A DNA stretch of 24,181 nt from JABIBU01 sp964464685 (GCA_964464685.1 CAYXGV010000012.1:1-24181), one strand, 5' to 3'; positions 6,835 through 14,495 are shown, numbered from the stretch's first letter. Numbers and translations: made by a program. The notes: a model not told the origin generated them from the letters alone.

Positions 6835-8067
6835 TTAATCAATTACTTCCTTTACCTCTTCAATCTTCTCTTCCTTCTTCTCCTCAATTTTTTCTTCTTT
6901 CTTAGCTTTCTTAACTTTTTTTTCAACCTTCTCTTCTTTCACTTCCGTGTTCTCTTTTTTTTCCGCATCTCCCGTGTTTTGTTTAGCACCGTCAAGTAAT
7001 TTTAATCCTAATCTGTGTTCAGATGGCTCAATTGAAATTACTTCAAATTCAGCTTTTTGGCCGATCTTGAAACGTTCGCGTAATTCAGCTGCATCTCTAG
7101 CACCCAATTCGGAAATATGAGCCAAGCCATGAATATCTTCGTCCAATTTGATCATTAGACCAAAATTTTCAATCTTGTGAATTTCACCATTCAATTTTTC
7201 ACCAATCTTATATTTTTCTTTGACACTCTTCCAAGGATCATCTACCAAACGTTTGATAGATAAATAAATCTTGGATTTGTTAATGTCAATAATTTGAGCA
7301 CTAACTTTTTGACCAACTTTCAAAACATCACGAGGATGATCAATTCTCTGCCACACAATTTCAGAAATGTGCACCAAACCTTCCAAACCTTCACCAAATT
7401 TTATAAAAGCACCGAAAGATGTCAGAGCACTTACTTCACCTTCTACTACATCACCCACACCAAATGAATCCAAAACTGCTTTTTGTTCGTCTTCCCACAC
7501 GGCTTTTTCTGATAAAATTAATTTTTCATCTTTTTCAATTGCATCCAAAACTTTGACCTGCATTTTTTGACCAATCAAACTGCGGAGGTGTTCCAAAATT
7601 CTATTTTTGTCACCACCTTGAACGCGTGGATAATTGTCTGGTGAAAGTTGAGAAACTGGCATAAAACCAGACAAAGCATCAACTTGCATCATCAAACCAC
7701 CTTTGTTGGCTGCCAAAACTTTGGCTTCCAAAGTAATACCGTCTTCAGAATATTTTTTCATTCTAGACCAGACCAAATGATGTCCGGCTACTCGGAAAGA
7801 CAATTCCATTTCACCATTCTCGTTTTCTTTTTCAATAATTGTAGCTTCTACTTCATCACCAACTTTTACATTGGAAAATTCTTTTGATTCAGCAAAAAGC
7901 TCTGGGCCACGCACTACACCTGTCACAACACCTTCAATATCCAAGCGAACTTCGCCGTTATTGACTGAGATGACTGTACCTTTTACCAATTCGCCTTCTT
8001 TTGGCAATTTAGCAAAAAAATTCTTGAGCAGATTAGCAAATGAACCTGCTTTATTTTCGTCTGACAT
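6835..8067 (-). CDS. rpsA: Ribosomal protein S1-like, four S1 domains
   Basis: S1 binds mRNA on the small ribosomal subunit and helps load messages that have weak ribosome sites. Four S1 (OB-fold) RNA-binding repeats are visible, starting near residues 20, 106, 203 and 288. Repeats 3 and 4 are the most typical, with FGAFIKFGEGLEGLVHISE and FGLMIKLDEDIHGLAHISE patterns. The last 45 residues are a Lys/Glu-rich tail, probably disordered. At 410 residues it is shorter than the six-repeat proteobacterial form and like the four-repeat form of many other bacteria. It is transcribed alone from a consensus promoter (8148-8176). Weak Shine-Dalgarno use in this genome fits a need for S1. Confidence 0.9.
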   Translation of the reverse strand: MSDENKAGSFANLLKNFFAKLPKEGELVKGTVISVNNGEVRLDIEGVVTGVVRGPELFAESKEFSNVKVGDEVEATIIEKENENGEMELSFRVAGHHLVWSRMKKYSEDGITLEAKVLAANKGGLMMQVDALSGFMPVSQLSPDNYPRVQGGDKNRILEHLRSLIGQKMQVKVLDAIEKDEKLILSEKAVWEDEQKAVLDSFGVGDVVEGEVSALTSFGAFIKFGEGLEGLVHISEIVWQRIDHPRDVLKVGQKVSAQIIDINKSKIYLSIKRLVDDPWKSVKEKYKIGEKLNGEIHKIENFGLMIKLDEDIHGLAHISELGARDAAELRERFKIGQKAEFEVISIEPSEHRLGLKLLDGAKQNTGDAEKKENTEVKEEKVEKKVKKAKKEEKIEEKKEEKIEEVKEVID

Positions 8068-8112
8068 AATTAAAAATAATAATTAACTTGCTGGCGACGA
8101 AACCATACAAGC

Positions 8113-8131
8113 CCCTTGACTAAATCAAGGG
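8113..8131 (-). promoter_or_regulatory. Hairpin in the S1-gene leader
   Basis: CCCTTGA / TCAAGGG form a 7-bp stem with a 5-base loop inside the 73-nt leader, about 45 nt before the ATG. S1 is often self-regulated through its leader, so this hairpin is a candidate site. Confidence 0.4.
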
Positions 8132-8147
8132 ATTAATAAGTGGGGTG

Positions 8148-8176
8148 ATTATACTATATGTAGCTATTTTTGTCAA
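8148..8176 (-). promoter_or_regulatory. S1-gene promoter
   Basis: On the minus strand TTGACA (8171-8176), a 17-bp spacer, TATAAT (8148-8153): a perfect consensus promoter, start near 8141. Confidence 0.85.
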
Positions 8177-8238
8177 TCTTCGCCCTGTAGATAAACTGGG
8201 GGAGATTGGGTGGTTTTTTTGATACACATAACACGACT

Positions 8239-8291
8239 CACGACCCACACAACACGACACATTTCGTCTGGGTCGTGTTTTGTGGGTCGTG
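8239..8291. repeat. Inverted repeat of the ACGACCCAC family, copy 1
   Basis: Arms of 20 bases (8239-8258 and 8272-8291) match with one mismatch around a 13-base loop. A related, more diverged element is at 14496-14570. It lies between the divergent S1 gene and the metallo-beta-lactamase-fold gene. Confidence 0.75.
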
Positions 8292-8334
8292 GATTATTCA
8301 CCAAAATACCACCCATTTCCACCCCTTTTTCCAC

Positions 8335-8363
8335 TTGCATGCTTTAATAAAATAGTGTATAAT
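8335..8363 (+). promoter_or_regulatory. Promoter of the MBL-fold gene
   Basis: TTGCAT (8335-8340), a 17-bp spacer, TATAAT (8358-8363). Start near 8370 gives a leader of about 150 nt holding a large hairpin. Confidence 0.65.
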
Positions 8364-8383
8364 ATAGCCAACTTTATAATAAA

Positions 8384-8506
8384 TCCTGAACGAAGTGAAG
8401 GATCTTTCGAAGATTAAGTATTATGGTTTACACTTGTCTAATGTGACTACCTTATACCTTTTCTTCGAAAGATCCTTCAGTCGTCCCTTGTGGGACTTCT
8501 TCAGGA
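8384..8506. repeat. Large nested inverted repeat in the MBL-fold gene leader
   Basis: A 17-bp perfect inverted repeat (8397-8413 with 8462-8478, core GGATCTTTCGAAGA) is enclosed by a second pair TCCTGA/TCAGGA (8384-8389, 8501-8506). A small hairpin GTCCC-TTGT-GGGAC sits near its right end. The element ends 14 bp before the gene start. It looks like a mobile palindromic repeat that now forms the 5' leader. Confidence 0.7.
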
Positions 8507-8519
8507 TAAACCAAAATTT

Positions 8520-9134
8520 ATGCATATTTCATGGCTCGGACAAACCGCAATAAAAATTCAAGTCAAGCCCTTTGACAAAGATGTCACAGTAATAATAGAT
8601 CCTTACAAACCAGACAAAGGGTCTTTTCCTCGTAGCTTGGCACCTGACATTGGACTTTATACCAGAGGCCAAAAAGATTCCATTACTTTGTCTGGTAATC
8701 CCTTTATTTTGGATACTCCGGGTGAATGCGAGACCAAAGGAGTTTTGATTACCGCGGTGCAAGGTGAAAAAGCCAGCGACGTCAAGATTCGTGTAGATGC
8801 CGAACAATTGAGTGTCGGACATTTGGGTTTTGCCAACAAACAATTAACCGAAGAGGAATTGGAAGTATTGGCTGATGTGGATATTTTGCTAGTGCCAATC
8901 GGCGGAAAAAATTGTTATGATGCCGAAGCAGCTACCAAAGCAGTTAGCTCCATTGAACCAAAAATTATTATTCCAATTGCTTACAAATCAGACAATGATC
9001 CTGAGGCCAATCCAGTTGGCGACTTTTTGAAAGAAATGGGAGTGCCTGCCCAAACACCAGAAAAAAAATTTATTATAAAAAAGAAAAATTTGCCAACTGA
9101 AGAAACTCAGGTGGTAGTATTGGAAAAAGAATAG
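8520..9134 (+). CDS. MBL-fold protein, UlaG-like, degenerate metal site
   Basis: The beta-sandwich signature of metallo-beta-lactamase-fold proteins of the UlaG / YtkL type is clear: MHISWLGQTAIKI at the start, IIDPY, then NPFILDTPGECETKGVLI, then VGHLG and ADVDILLVPIGG. The zinc motif HxHxDH, expected after the first strands, is absent; the place is taken by LYTRGQKDS. Only the His in VGHLG remains of the expected ligands. It is therefore probably not a standard hydrolase. The ATG at 8520 is chosen because the fold begins right there; a GTG 30 bases upstream lies inside a palindromic repeat. The protein has 204 residues. It is upstream of the gyrA pair but separated from it by about 150 bp. 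Confidence 0.75.
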   Translation: MHISWLGQTAIKIQVKPFDKDVTVIIDPYKPDKGSFPRSLAPDIGLYTRGQKDSITLSGNPFILDTPGECETKGVLITAVQGEKASDVKIRVDAEQLSVGHLGFANKQLTEEELEVLADVDILLVPIGGKNCYDAEAATKAVSSIEPKIIIPIAYKSDNDPEANPVGDFLKEMGVPAQTPEKKFIIKKKNLPTEETQVVVLEKE

Positions 9135-9288
9135 TTTAAAATGGTAACAGATCAAACTCACACAATCTTTCTAAAAAAATATTATCAATGATTAATTTAA
9201 AAATTGTACCGGTTAGTGGTCAAAATGATCTATAATTTTGATTTTGTCATTTTATTAAAAATTAGATGAATTAGAAATTTTAAAAATT

Positions 9289-9918
9289 ATGCCTGTCAAA
9301 AAAAAACCCAAGAAAAAACCAGCTAAAAAAACTGATCGAAAAAAAACTACGGCTAATAAAATAAAAAAATCTAACCAAAAAGAAATCAAAAAAGCTGTCG
9401 AAAAATTACCTGGTTTGATTGTAGAAAAAATAAAAATTCAAGAAAAAATTGCTGAAGAAAATTTGAATTCAAGACCAGCCCCAACAATAATGGAAATCAA
9501 AGAATTAAAACCAGTCGGCGAAATAAAAACTAGAGTCGGAGAAAATTTTGATGATGGTCGTGACAAAAAATGGTTGATGTGGCTGGGTGTTATAATTTTC
9601 ATTACCATTATCTTTGGGTTGTGGGGCTGGAATTTGTATGTAAAATTCCAAGACTCTGCCAAAATCAAAGAATTAATTCCGATAAAAAATATCCAAACTG
9701 ATTGGGAAAATATTTTAGATGAAAATGGTATATCTAATAGTGAAGAAACAACAACGCCAATTTTGGAAACTCCTACCACAACGACCGAAGCAGTCGGAGA
9801 AACAATTGATTTAAAAGAAAAAATAAAACAAAACTTAAACAATCTAATTAATGCGATTAATACTAGTTCTACCACAACCATACCAAATAACCAAGATACT
9901 ATAACACCTTCATTGTAA
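9289..9918 (+). CDS. Lys-rich single-span membrane protein, unknown
   Basis: The first 45 residues are extremely Lys-rich (many KKKP and KKT units), followed by a charged helix. One membrane span lies at about residues 97-117 (WLGVIIFITIIFGLWGW core). The remaining 90 residues are polar, rich in Thr, Asn and Glu with TTTT runs, and likely disordered. No known domain is recognised. The basic N-terminus should stay in the cytoplasm and could contact nucleic acid or membrane lipids. The stop is only 4 bp before gyrA, so the two genes share a transcript. A -10 like TATAAT lies at 9231-9236 without a clear -35. Confidence 0.7.
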   Translation: MPVKKKPKKKPAKKTDRKKTTANKIKKSNQKEIKKAVEKLPGLIVEKIKIQEKIAEENLNSRPAPTIMEIKELKPVGEIKTRVGENFDDGRDKKWLMWLGVIIFITIIFGLWGWNLYVKFQDSAKIKELIPIKNIQTDWENILDENGISNSEETTTPILETPTTTTEAVGETIDLKEKIKQNLNNLINAINTSSTTTIPNNQDTITPSL

Positions 9919-9922
9919 AATT

Positions 9923-12424
9923 ATGTCTGAAAAAAATATCAAACAAGATAGATTGGAAATTGATCCAGTCGGCAAAGTTGAACCAATTCAACTGGTAGCT
10001 GAAATGAAAAAATCATATCTAGATTATGCCATGAGCGTAATTGTTTCTCGTGCCTTGCCCGATGTTCGCGATGGTTTGAAACCAGTTCACCGTCGAATTC
10101 TTTATGCTATGTGGGATATAGGCCTACGTGCCAATGGTAAATTTAAAAAATCCGCTCACGTAGTTGGTACAGTGATGGCCAAATATCATCCTCACGGCGA
10201 CAGTGCAATTTATGATTCCATGGTGAGAATGGCTCAGGATTTTTCTATGCGTACCCCATTGGTAAATGGCCAAGGTAACTTTGGTTCCATGGATGGTGAT
10301 AGCGCTGCTGCTATGCGTTATACCGAAGCCAAATTACAAGCCGTGGCCGAAGAATTACTGTTTGATATTGAAAAAAATACCGTGGACTTTAGACCAAGTT
10401 ATGATGGTTCTACCAAAGAACCGACTGTGTTACCAAGCAAATTACCAGGGCTCTTATTAAACGGTTCTATGGGTATCGCGGTTGGTATGGCTACCAATGT
10501 GCCACCTCACAACCTAGGCGAACTCTGCGATGGTATCACTGCCATGATTGATGATCCAAAAATTTCCATAGAAACATTGATGGAATATATCAAAGGACCT
10601 GATTTTCCAACTGGTGGTATTATTTATAACAAGGCTGACATTGCGGCTACTTACGCCACAGGTAGAGGTGGTATAGTAATCCGAGCCAAAACTGATATTC
10701 AAGAAAATAAAGCTGGACAATTTCAAATCATTGTGACTGAAATTCCTTATCAAGTAAACAAAGCCACTTTGATGGAAAAAATTGCCAACCTAGTGCAAGA
10801 GAAAAAAATTGATGGCATCAAGGACTTGCGTGATGAATCCAACAAAGATGGTGTTCGCATGGTGATTGAATTAAAAAAAGATTCTTATCCCAAAAAAGTT
10901 TTAAATCGTTTGTTCAAATTGACCGAGTTACAAACTATTTTTCACGTCAACACTTTGGCATTGGTTGACGGAATTCAACCACGAGTTTTAAACTTAAAAA
11001 CAATTTTGGAAGAATATATCAAGCACCGCCAAGAAGTTATCAAGCGCCGGACTCAATTTGATTTGGACAAAACCAGAGACCGGGCTCACATTTTGGAAGG
11101 TTTGAAAAAAGCCTTAGACAAAATTGATCTAGTTATTAGCACTATCCGAAAATCAAAAGATAAAGATGAAGCCAAAGTAAATTTGATGAGTAAATTTAAA
11201 TTTACTGACAAACAAACAGTGGCAATTTTGGAAATGAGATTGCAACAATTAGCCAACTTGGAAAGAAAGAAAATTGAAGACGAATTAAAAGAAAAAAGAA
11301 ATTTAATAAAAGAACTTGAAGCCTTACTTGCTAGCCCAAAAAAGATTTTAGAAGTTATTAAGAAAGAAATAAAAGAATTGCAAACTAAATTTTTTAGTGA
11401 AAGACGCACCCAAATTGTCGCTCATGGTGTTAAAGAATTTAAAATTGAAGATCTAGTACCGAATGAACCAACAATTATTATGTCCACTCGCGATGGCTAT
11501 ATCAAACGCATCCCACCCGATACTTTCAAAACCCAATCTCGCGGTGGCAAAGGTGTAATTGGTCTGGCTACCAAAGAAGAAGATGTCGTGGACAAAATGA
11601 TTACAACCAATACTCATGATAATATCTTATTTTTTACTTCACGTGGCCGAGTCTTTCAATTGCGCGCCTACGATATTCCTATCGCTACTCGCACTTCCAA
11701 AGGTCAAGCTCTGGTAAACTTTTTACAACTAGCCCCCAATGAAAAAGTTTCCGCGATTTTATCTTTTGCCGACATCAACCAATTCAAATTTTTGGTAATG
11801 GTGACGAACAAAGGTACAGTGAAAAAAACTGCCCTAGAAGATTTTACCAACGTCAGACGATCAGGCCTTATTGCTCTTAAATTAAAATCAGAAGATATGT
11901 TGGAATGGGTACAACCTTCGACTGGCAAAGATGATATAATTTTAACCACAGCTGGTGGGCAGGCAATTAGATTTAAAGAAGCCAATATCAGAGCCATGGG
12001 ACGAACTGCTTCTGGTGTGCGTGGTATGCGCCTACGTTCAAAGGACTCAATTATTGGTATGGATGTAATTCAATCAGAATTAGTAAAAAAAGGCGTACTA
12101 GAAATGTTGGTTATTTCAGAAAACGGTTTGGGTAAACGTACTAATATTAAAGAATACAAGGTCCAAGGTCGTGGCGGTAGTGGCATAAAAACTATGGCTG
12201 TGACAACCAAAACTGGCCGAATTATTAGTATGGACGTCATCAACAACAGCGAAGAAAGAGACCTTATGATAATTTCTGTAAAAGGTCAGGTAATCCGTAC
12301 TCCGCTTAAATCTGTTTCTACTCTCGGTCGCGCTACCCAAGGTGTACGAATTATGAGATTTAAAGAAGAAGGTGATAAAGTGGCGAGTATTACTCTGTTG
12401 CAACCAAACTCTGAACTTGAATAA
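9923..12424 (+). CDS. gyrA: DNA gyrase subunit A
   Basis: GyrA breaks and rejoins DNA in the gyrase A2B2 complex, which adds negative supercoils. The catalytic Tyr133 is in AAAMRYTEAK. The winged-helix motif YHPHGDSAIYD keeps Ser94 and Asp98, the residues whose change gives quinolone resistance. The GyrA box, about residue 530, reads QSRGGKG instead of the usual QRRGGKG, so this is gyrase rather than topoisomerase IV. The C-terminal beta-pinwheel repeats (patterns like RTASGVRGMRL and GRGGSGIKTM) are complete. The 833-residue length is normal, without a long acidic tail. gyrB is not in the window. A strong terminator follows 21 bp after the stop. Confidence 0.97.
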   Translation: MSEKNIKQDRLEIDPVGKVEPIQLVAEMKKSYLDYAMSVIVSRALPDVRDGLKPVHRRILYAMWDIGLRANGKFKKSAHVVGTVMAKYHPHGDSAIYDSMVRMAQDFSMRTPLVNGQGNFGSMDGDSAAAMRYTEAKLQAVAEELLFDIEKNTVDFRPSYDGSTKEPTVLPSKLPGLLLNGSMGIAVGMATNVPPHNLGELCDGITAMIDDPKISIETLMEYIKGPDFPTGGIIYNKADIAATYATGRGGIVIRAKTDIQENKAGQFQIIVTEIPYQVNKATLMEKIANLVQEKKIDGIKDLRDESNKDGVRMVIELKKDSYPKKVLNRLFKLTELQTIFHVNTLALVDGIQPRVLNLKTILEEYIKHRQEVIKRRTQFDLDKTRDRAHILEGLKKALDKIDLVISTIRKSKDKDEAKVNLMSKFKFTDKQTVAILEMRLQQLANLERKKIEDELKEKRNLIKELEALLASPKKILEVIKKEIKELQTKFFSERRTQIVAHGVKEFKIEDLVPNEPTIIMSTRDGYIKRIPPDTFKTQSRGGKGVIGLATKEEDVVDKMITTNTHDNILFFTSRGRVFQLRAYDIPIATRTSKGQALVNFLQLAPNEKVSAILSFADINQFKFLVMVTNKGTVKKTALEDFTNVRRSGLIALKLKSEDMLEWVQPSTGKDDIILTTAGGQAIRFKEANIRAMGRTASGVRGMRLRSKDSIIGMDVIQSELVKKGVLEMLVISENGLGKRTNIKEYKVQGRGGSGIKTMAVTTKTGRIISMDVINNSEERDLMIISVKGQVIRTPLKSVSTLGRATQGVRIMRFKEEGDKVASITLLQPNSELE

Positions 12425-12444
12425 TAAAACTCCTGAATATAATT

Positions 12445-12473
12445 AAAAAATCCCTTGAAAGAGGGATTTTTTT
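12445..12473 (+). terminator. gyrA terminator
   Basis: AAAAAATCCCT (12445-12455) pairs with AGGGATTTTTT (12462-12472), loop TGAAAG, followed by T. A classic intrinsic terminator that works on both strands. Confidence 0.85.
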
Positions 12474-12486
12474 ACCAAACACACCA

Positions 12487-12514
12487 GTAGAGACGTGCCA
12501 TGGTGCGTCTCTAC
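12487..12514. repeat. GTAGAGACG palindrome, variant copy 3
   Basis: GTAGAGACG (12487-12495) and CGTCTCTAC (12506-12514) flank a near-palindromic centre around CCATGG. It has the same arms as 4225-4254 and 6789-6818 but a different centre, and again lies at gene 3' ends (between gyrA and the toxin gene). Confidence 0.7.
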
Positions 12515-12553
12515 ATCTGTAAAATCTTTTTTAAATCTGTAAAACCTGCCTAC

Positions 12554-12573
12554 CCTGCCTACCGACAGGCAGG
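12554..12573. repeat. CCTGCCT palindrome
   Basis: CCTGCCT (12554-12560) and AGGCAGG (12567-12573) with a 6-base loop. The left half is preceded by a further partial copy (CCTGCCTAC at 12545). It is one of several GC-rich palindromic families in this AT-rich sequence. Confidence 0.65.
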
Positions 12574-12592
12574 TGGCATGCAGGTCAATGCT

Positions 12593-12877
12593 TTATTTAA
12601 ACAAATTTCCATGATTACCCATAACTACCAATTCCAAAACCAAAATATCTTCATAAATTCGATAGATCAATAACCAATCTGGTGCAATGTGGCATTCATA
12701 AGAATCTTTTAGATTTCCAATCAATTTATGATTTTTGTATTTATTTGATAATTTCTCTCCCTGAGATAATAAATTAATAACCTTTTCTAATTCAAAAATT
12801 ATTTTCCTTCTCCCAGAATAGTGCAGTTTCTTAAGCTGACGTTTAAATTGATTGGAGTAATAAAGTTTATATATCAT
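12593..12877 (-). CDS. yafQ: Type II toxin, YafQ-like (RelE superfamily)
   Basis: YafQ toxins cut mRNA on the ribosome. This 94-residue protein has the YafQ layout: a basic N-terminal helix pair, then DHxL-like NHKLIG, the CHIAPDWLLIY strand, and a C-terminal GNHGNLF. The three His residues and the Asp-Trp pair correspond to the catalytic and binding residues of E. coli YafQ (His50, His63, Asp67, His87 region). The gene follows the antitoxin with a 3-bp gap. No truncation is seen, so it is probably active and held in check by its partner. Confidence 0.88.
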   Translation of the reverse strand: MIYKLYYSNQFKRQLKKLHYSGRRKIIFELEKVINLLSQGEKLSNKYKNHKLIGNLKDSYECHIAPDWLLIYRIYEDILVLELVVMGNHGNLFK

Positions 12878-12880
12878 AAA

Positions 12881-13168
12881 CTAATCACTCAAAATTTCAT
12901 CAAACATTTCTTTTACCGAAGTATGAACCTTCCTTTTACCATCCATATAAAACTTTTGTGTTTTGGCAGATTCTGCCAAAATTCGCCGTTCTTCTTCTAA
13001 AGTAAAACCGTTTTCCGTTAAAACCGGAAAAGGAATACCTTGATAATTAAGCACTTGTTTAAAATATATTTTTACCCCAGTACTCATATCCATACCCAAA
13101 GATTTAAATATTTTGGCCACATCTTTTTTTATTTTACTATCAACCCGAAGTTGGACTGTATCATTCAT
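12881..13168 (-). CDS. dinJ: Antitoxin, RelB/DinJ-like (ribbon-helix-helix)
   Basis: The N-terminus (TVQLRVDSKIKKDVAKIFKSLGM, residues 4-26) is a ribbon-helix-helix DNA-binding fold, followed by a helix ending IPFPVL, the hallmark of RelB/DinJ antitoxins. The C-terminal half is charged and should wrap the toxin. Length is 95 residues. It is first in the operon. A consensus promoter and a palindrome overlapping the -35 lie just upstream, as expected for self-repression. Confidence 0.88.
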   Translation of the reverse strand: MNDTVQLRVDSKIKKDVAKIFKSLGMDMSTGVKIYFKQVLNYQGIPFPVLTENGFTLEEERRILAESAKTQKFYMDGKRKVHTSVKEMFDEILSD

Positions 13169-13197
13169 ATAAATTATATTAATATTTTAATAATTTT

Positions 13198-13226
13198 ATT
13201 ATATTACAATGTCAGTACATTGTCAA
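13198..13226 (-). promoter_or_regulatory. Toxin-antitoxin promoter and operator
   Basis: On the minus strand TTGACA (13221-13226), 17-bp spacer, TATAAT (13198-13203). An inverted repeat ACAATG (13206-13211) / CATTGT (13218-13223) fills the spacer and overlaps the -35, so a bound antitoxin would block RNA polymerase. Confidence 0.75.
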
Positions 13227-13232
13227 TACATA

Positions 13233-13241
13233 TTATCCACA
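13233..13241 (+). promoter_or_regulatory. DnaA box (perfect)
   Basis: TTATCCACA, 6 bp upstream of the -35 box of the toxin-antitoxin promoter. Confidence 0.5.
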
Positions 13242-13244
13242 GTC

Positions 13245-13275
13245 AAAAAATCAGCTAATTAAAGCTGATTTTTTT
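13245..13275. terminator. Bidirectional terminator
   Basis: AAAAAATCAGCT (13245-13256) pairs with AGCTGATTTTTT (13263-13274), loop AATTAA. It ends the ruvA/DUF559 transcript before the toxin-antitoxin promoter. Confidence 0.8.
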
Positions 13276-13303
13276 GTTTTTATAAAACGCTGTAGAAATG
13301 TTA

Positions 13304-13340
13304 TCTCCCCCCTAAAAAGGGGGGATAAAGGGGGGTGTTC
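13304..13340 (-). repeat. Inverted, diverged copy of the CCCCCTCTGACTCCCCC repeat
   Basis: The sequence is a diverged reverse complement of the 34-base repeat at 13365-13398: CTCCCCCC, then CTAAAAAGGGGGG, then AAGGGGGGTGTTCG. Together with that copy it forms a palindromic pair around a 24-base centre. Confidence 0.65.
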
Positions 13341-13364
13341 GCGCGTACTTGCGCTATATTGGCC

Positions 13365-13398
13365 AACACCCCCTCTGACTCCCCCTTATTAGGGGGAG
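13365..13398 (+). repeat. 34-base direct repeat, left of the DUF559 gene
   Basis: Identical over 34 bases to 13785-13818. The 3' half is a hairpin CTCCCCCT-TAT-TAGGGGGAG. It lies 4 bp from the 3' end of the DUF559 gene. Confidence 0.9.
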
Positions 13399-13402
13399 GA
13401 CG

Positions 13403-13765
13403 TTAACAACTAATATTATTAATAAAATCATTAATTTTTTGTATTGTAGTTTCTATTTTATTTTTTATCTCATCATCAGAAAATCGCAACACTGTGAGAC
13501 CCAAACTTTCAAAATATTCAACACGTTTTTGATCATAATATTCTTTTCCTTCATGGCTGACACCATCTGCCTCTATTATTAACATAATTTCTGGGCAATA
13601 AAAATCGACAATGAAATTGCCGATTGGTTTTTGACGAATAAATTTATAACCTTGTATTTTTCTATTTCGCAGATAACACCAAAGTAATTTCTCTGCATAA
13701 GTCCTTTCTTTTCTTCTCAATTTACTAGCACGACATTTCAATTTTGGATTATAGTATATTTTCAT
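13403..13765 (-). CDS. DUF559 / Vsr-like endonuclease-fold protein
   Basis: DUF559 proteins share the PD-(D/E)XK-type fold of very-short-patch (Vsr) endonucleases. The 120-residue product has the family order: KLRRKERTYAEKLLWCYLRN, QGYKFIRQKPIGNFIVDFYC, then MLIIEADGVSHEGKEYYDQKR and LTVLRFSDDEI. The likely active-site residues are the Asp in FIVDFYC, the Glu of IIEADG and the Gln/Lys of FIRQKP. The ATG at 13765 is chosen because the family starts this way; a longer frame to 13852 would be translated straight through a copy of the flanking repeat and overlap ruvA by 19 bp. The gene is bracketed by 34-base direct repeats, suggesting it moved as a unit. The substrate is unknown. Confidence 0.8.
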   Translation of the reverse strand: MKIYYNPKLKCRASKLRRKERTYAEKLLWCYLRNRKIQGYKFIRQKPIGNFIVDFYCPEIMLIIEADGVSHEGKEYYDQKRVEYFESLGLTVLRFSDDEIKNKIETTIQKINDFINNISC

Positions 13766-13784
13766 ATTACGAACCAGACCGACG

Positions 13785-13818
13785 AACACCCCCTCTGACT
13801 CCCCCTTATTAGGGGGAG
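13785..13818 (+). repeat. 34-base direct repeat, right of the DUF559 gene
   Basis: The second identical copy (see 13365-13398). It sits between the chosen DUF559 start and the ruvA stop, 20 bp from the DUF559 ATG and 15 bp from ruvA. Confidence 0.9.
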
Positions 13819-13833
13819 AACTAATAACACTCA

Positions 13834-14415
13834 TTAACTTTTCCCCACCCATTTCAACGCCTCTCTAAGCAACTGCTCACCTGTCTTGCCTTCTGCCTCC
13901 AAATCCTTCACAACTGATCTAGCCTCTTCTTTGGAATAACCCAAAGCCACCAAACCATCAATCGCATCACCCATTACTCCACCGGTGTGGCTGTCGGCTT
14001 TCGGCTGTCGGCTTTCGCCGATTTTATTTTTAAGTTCAACCACAATTCTCTCAGCTGTTCGTTTTCCAATTCCACTTACTTTGGTCAAATAATCCACATC
14101 ACCCCGAGAAATCGCATTTTGAATATCATCCATACTACCCAATTCCAAAATATTTAAAGCACTCTTGGGTCCAACACCACTAACCGTAATAAGAAGCTCA
14201 AAAAAATATTTTTCTTCTAAAGTTTCGAAACCAAATAAATCCATGGCATTATCAGACACACGCAAATAAGTGTGTATGCCGATCTCATGACCAACTTGCA
14301 GATCTACCAACTTACTAACCTGCATATTTACTTCATACCCAACCCAGCCAGCTGTCAAAACAGTTAGACTATTTTCTTTTTTATTTATAATTTTTCCTTG
14401 AATAAATGAAATCAT
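13834..14415 (-). CDS. ruvA: Holliday junction branch migration protein RuvA
   Basis: RuvA tetramers hold the four-way junction while RuvB drives branch migration. Domain I (OB fold) begins MISFIQGKI. Domain II carries two helix-hairpin-helix motifs, VSGVGPKSALNIL (about residue 77) and VSGIGKRTAERIV (about 112). Domain III (about 147-192), which contacts RuvB, has DAIDGLVALGYSKEEA. The hinge between II and III (about 133-142) is encoded by a 14-base tandem duplication. At 193 residues it is normal. ruvB is 9 kb away and no ruvC is present in the window. Confidence 0.96.
   Translation of the reverse strand: MISFIQGKIINKKENSLTVLTAGWVGYEVNMQVSKLVDLQVGHEIGIHTYLRVSDNAMDLFGFETLEEKYFFELLITVSGVGPKSALNILELGSMDDIQNAISRGDVDYLTKVSGIGKRTAERIVVELKNKIGESRQPKADSHTGGVMGDAIDGLVALGYSKEEARSVVKDLEAEGKTGEQLLREALKWVGKS
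13989..14016. repeat. 14-base tandem duplication inside ruvA
   Basis: GGCTGTCGGCTTTC occurs twice in direct succession (13989-14002, 14003-14016), followed by a partial third unit. It encodes the hinge residues RQPKADS. Confidence 0.8.
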
Positions 14416-14495
14416 ACGAATTTACTAAAAAATATATTAACACAGCGCTGGTAAGAGTATAGAATAATTTTTAAGAAAAGGCAAGAATTTAAAAA

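Noticed and set aside
8490..8519. GTG start of the MBL-fold gene
   Set aside because: It lies within a palindromic repeat and adds residues outside the fold. The ATG at 8520 is better.
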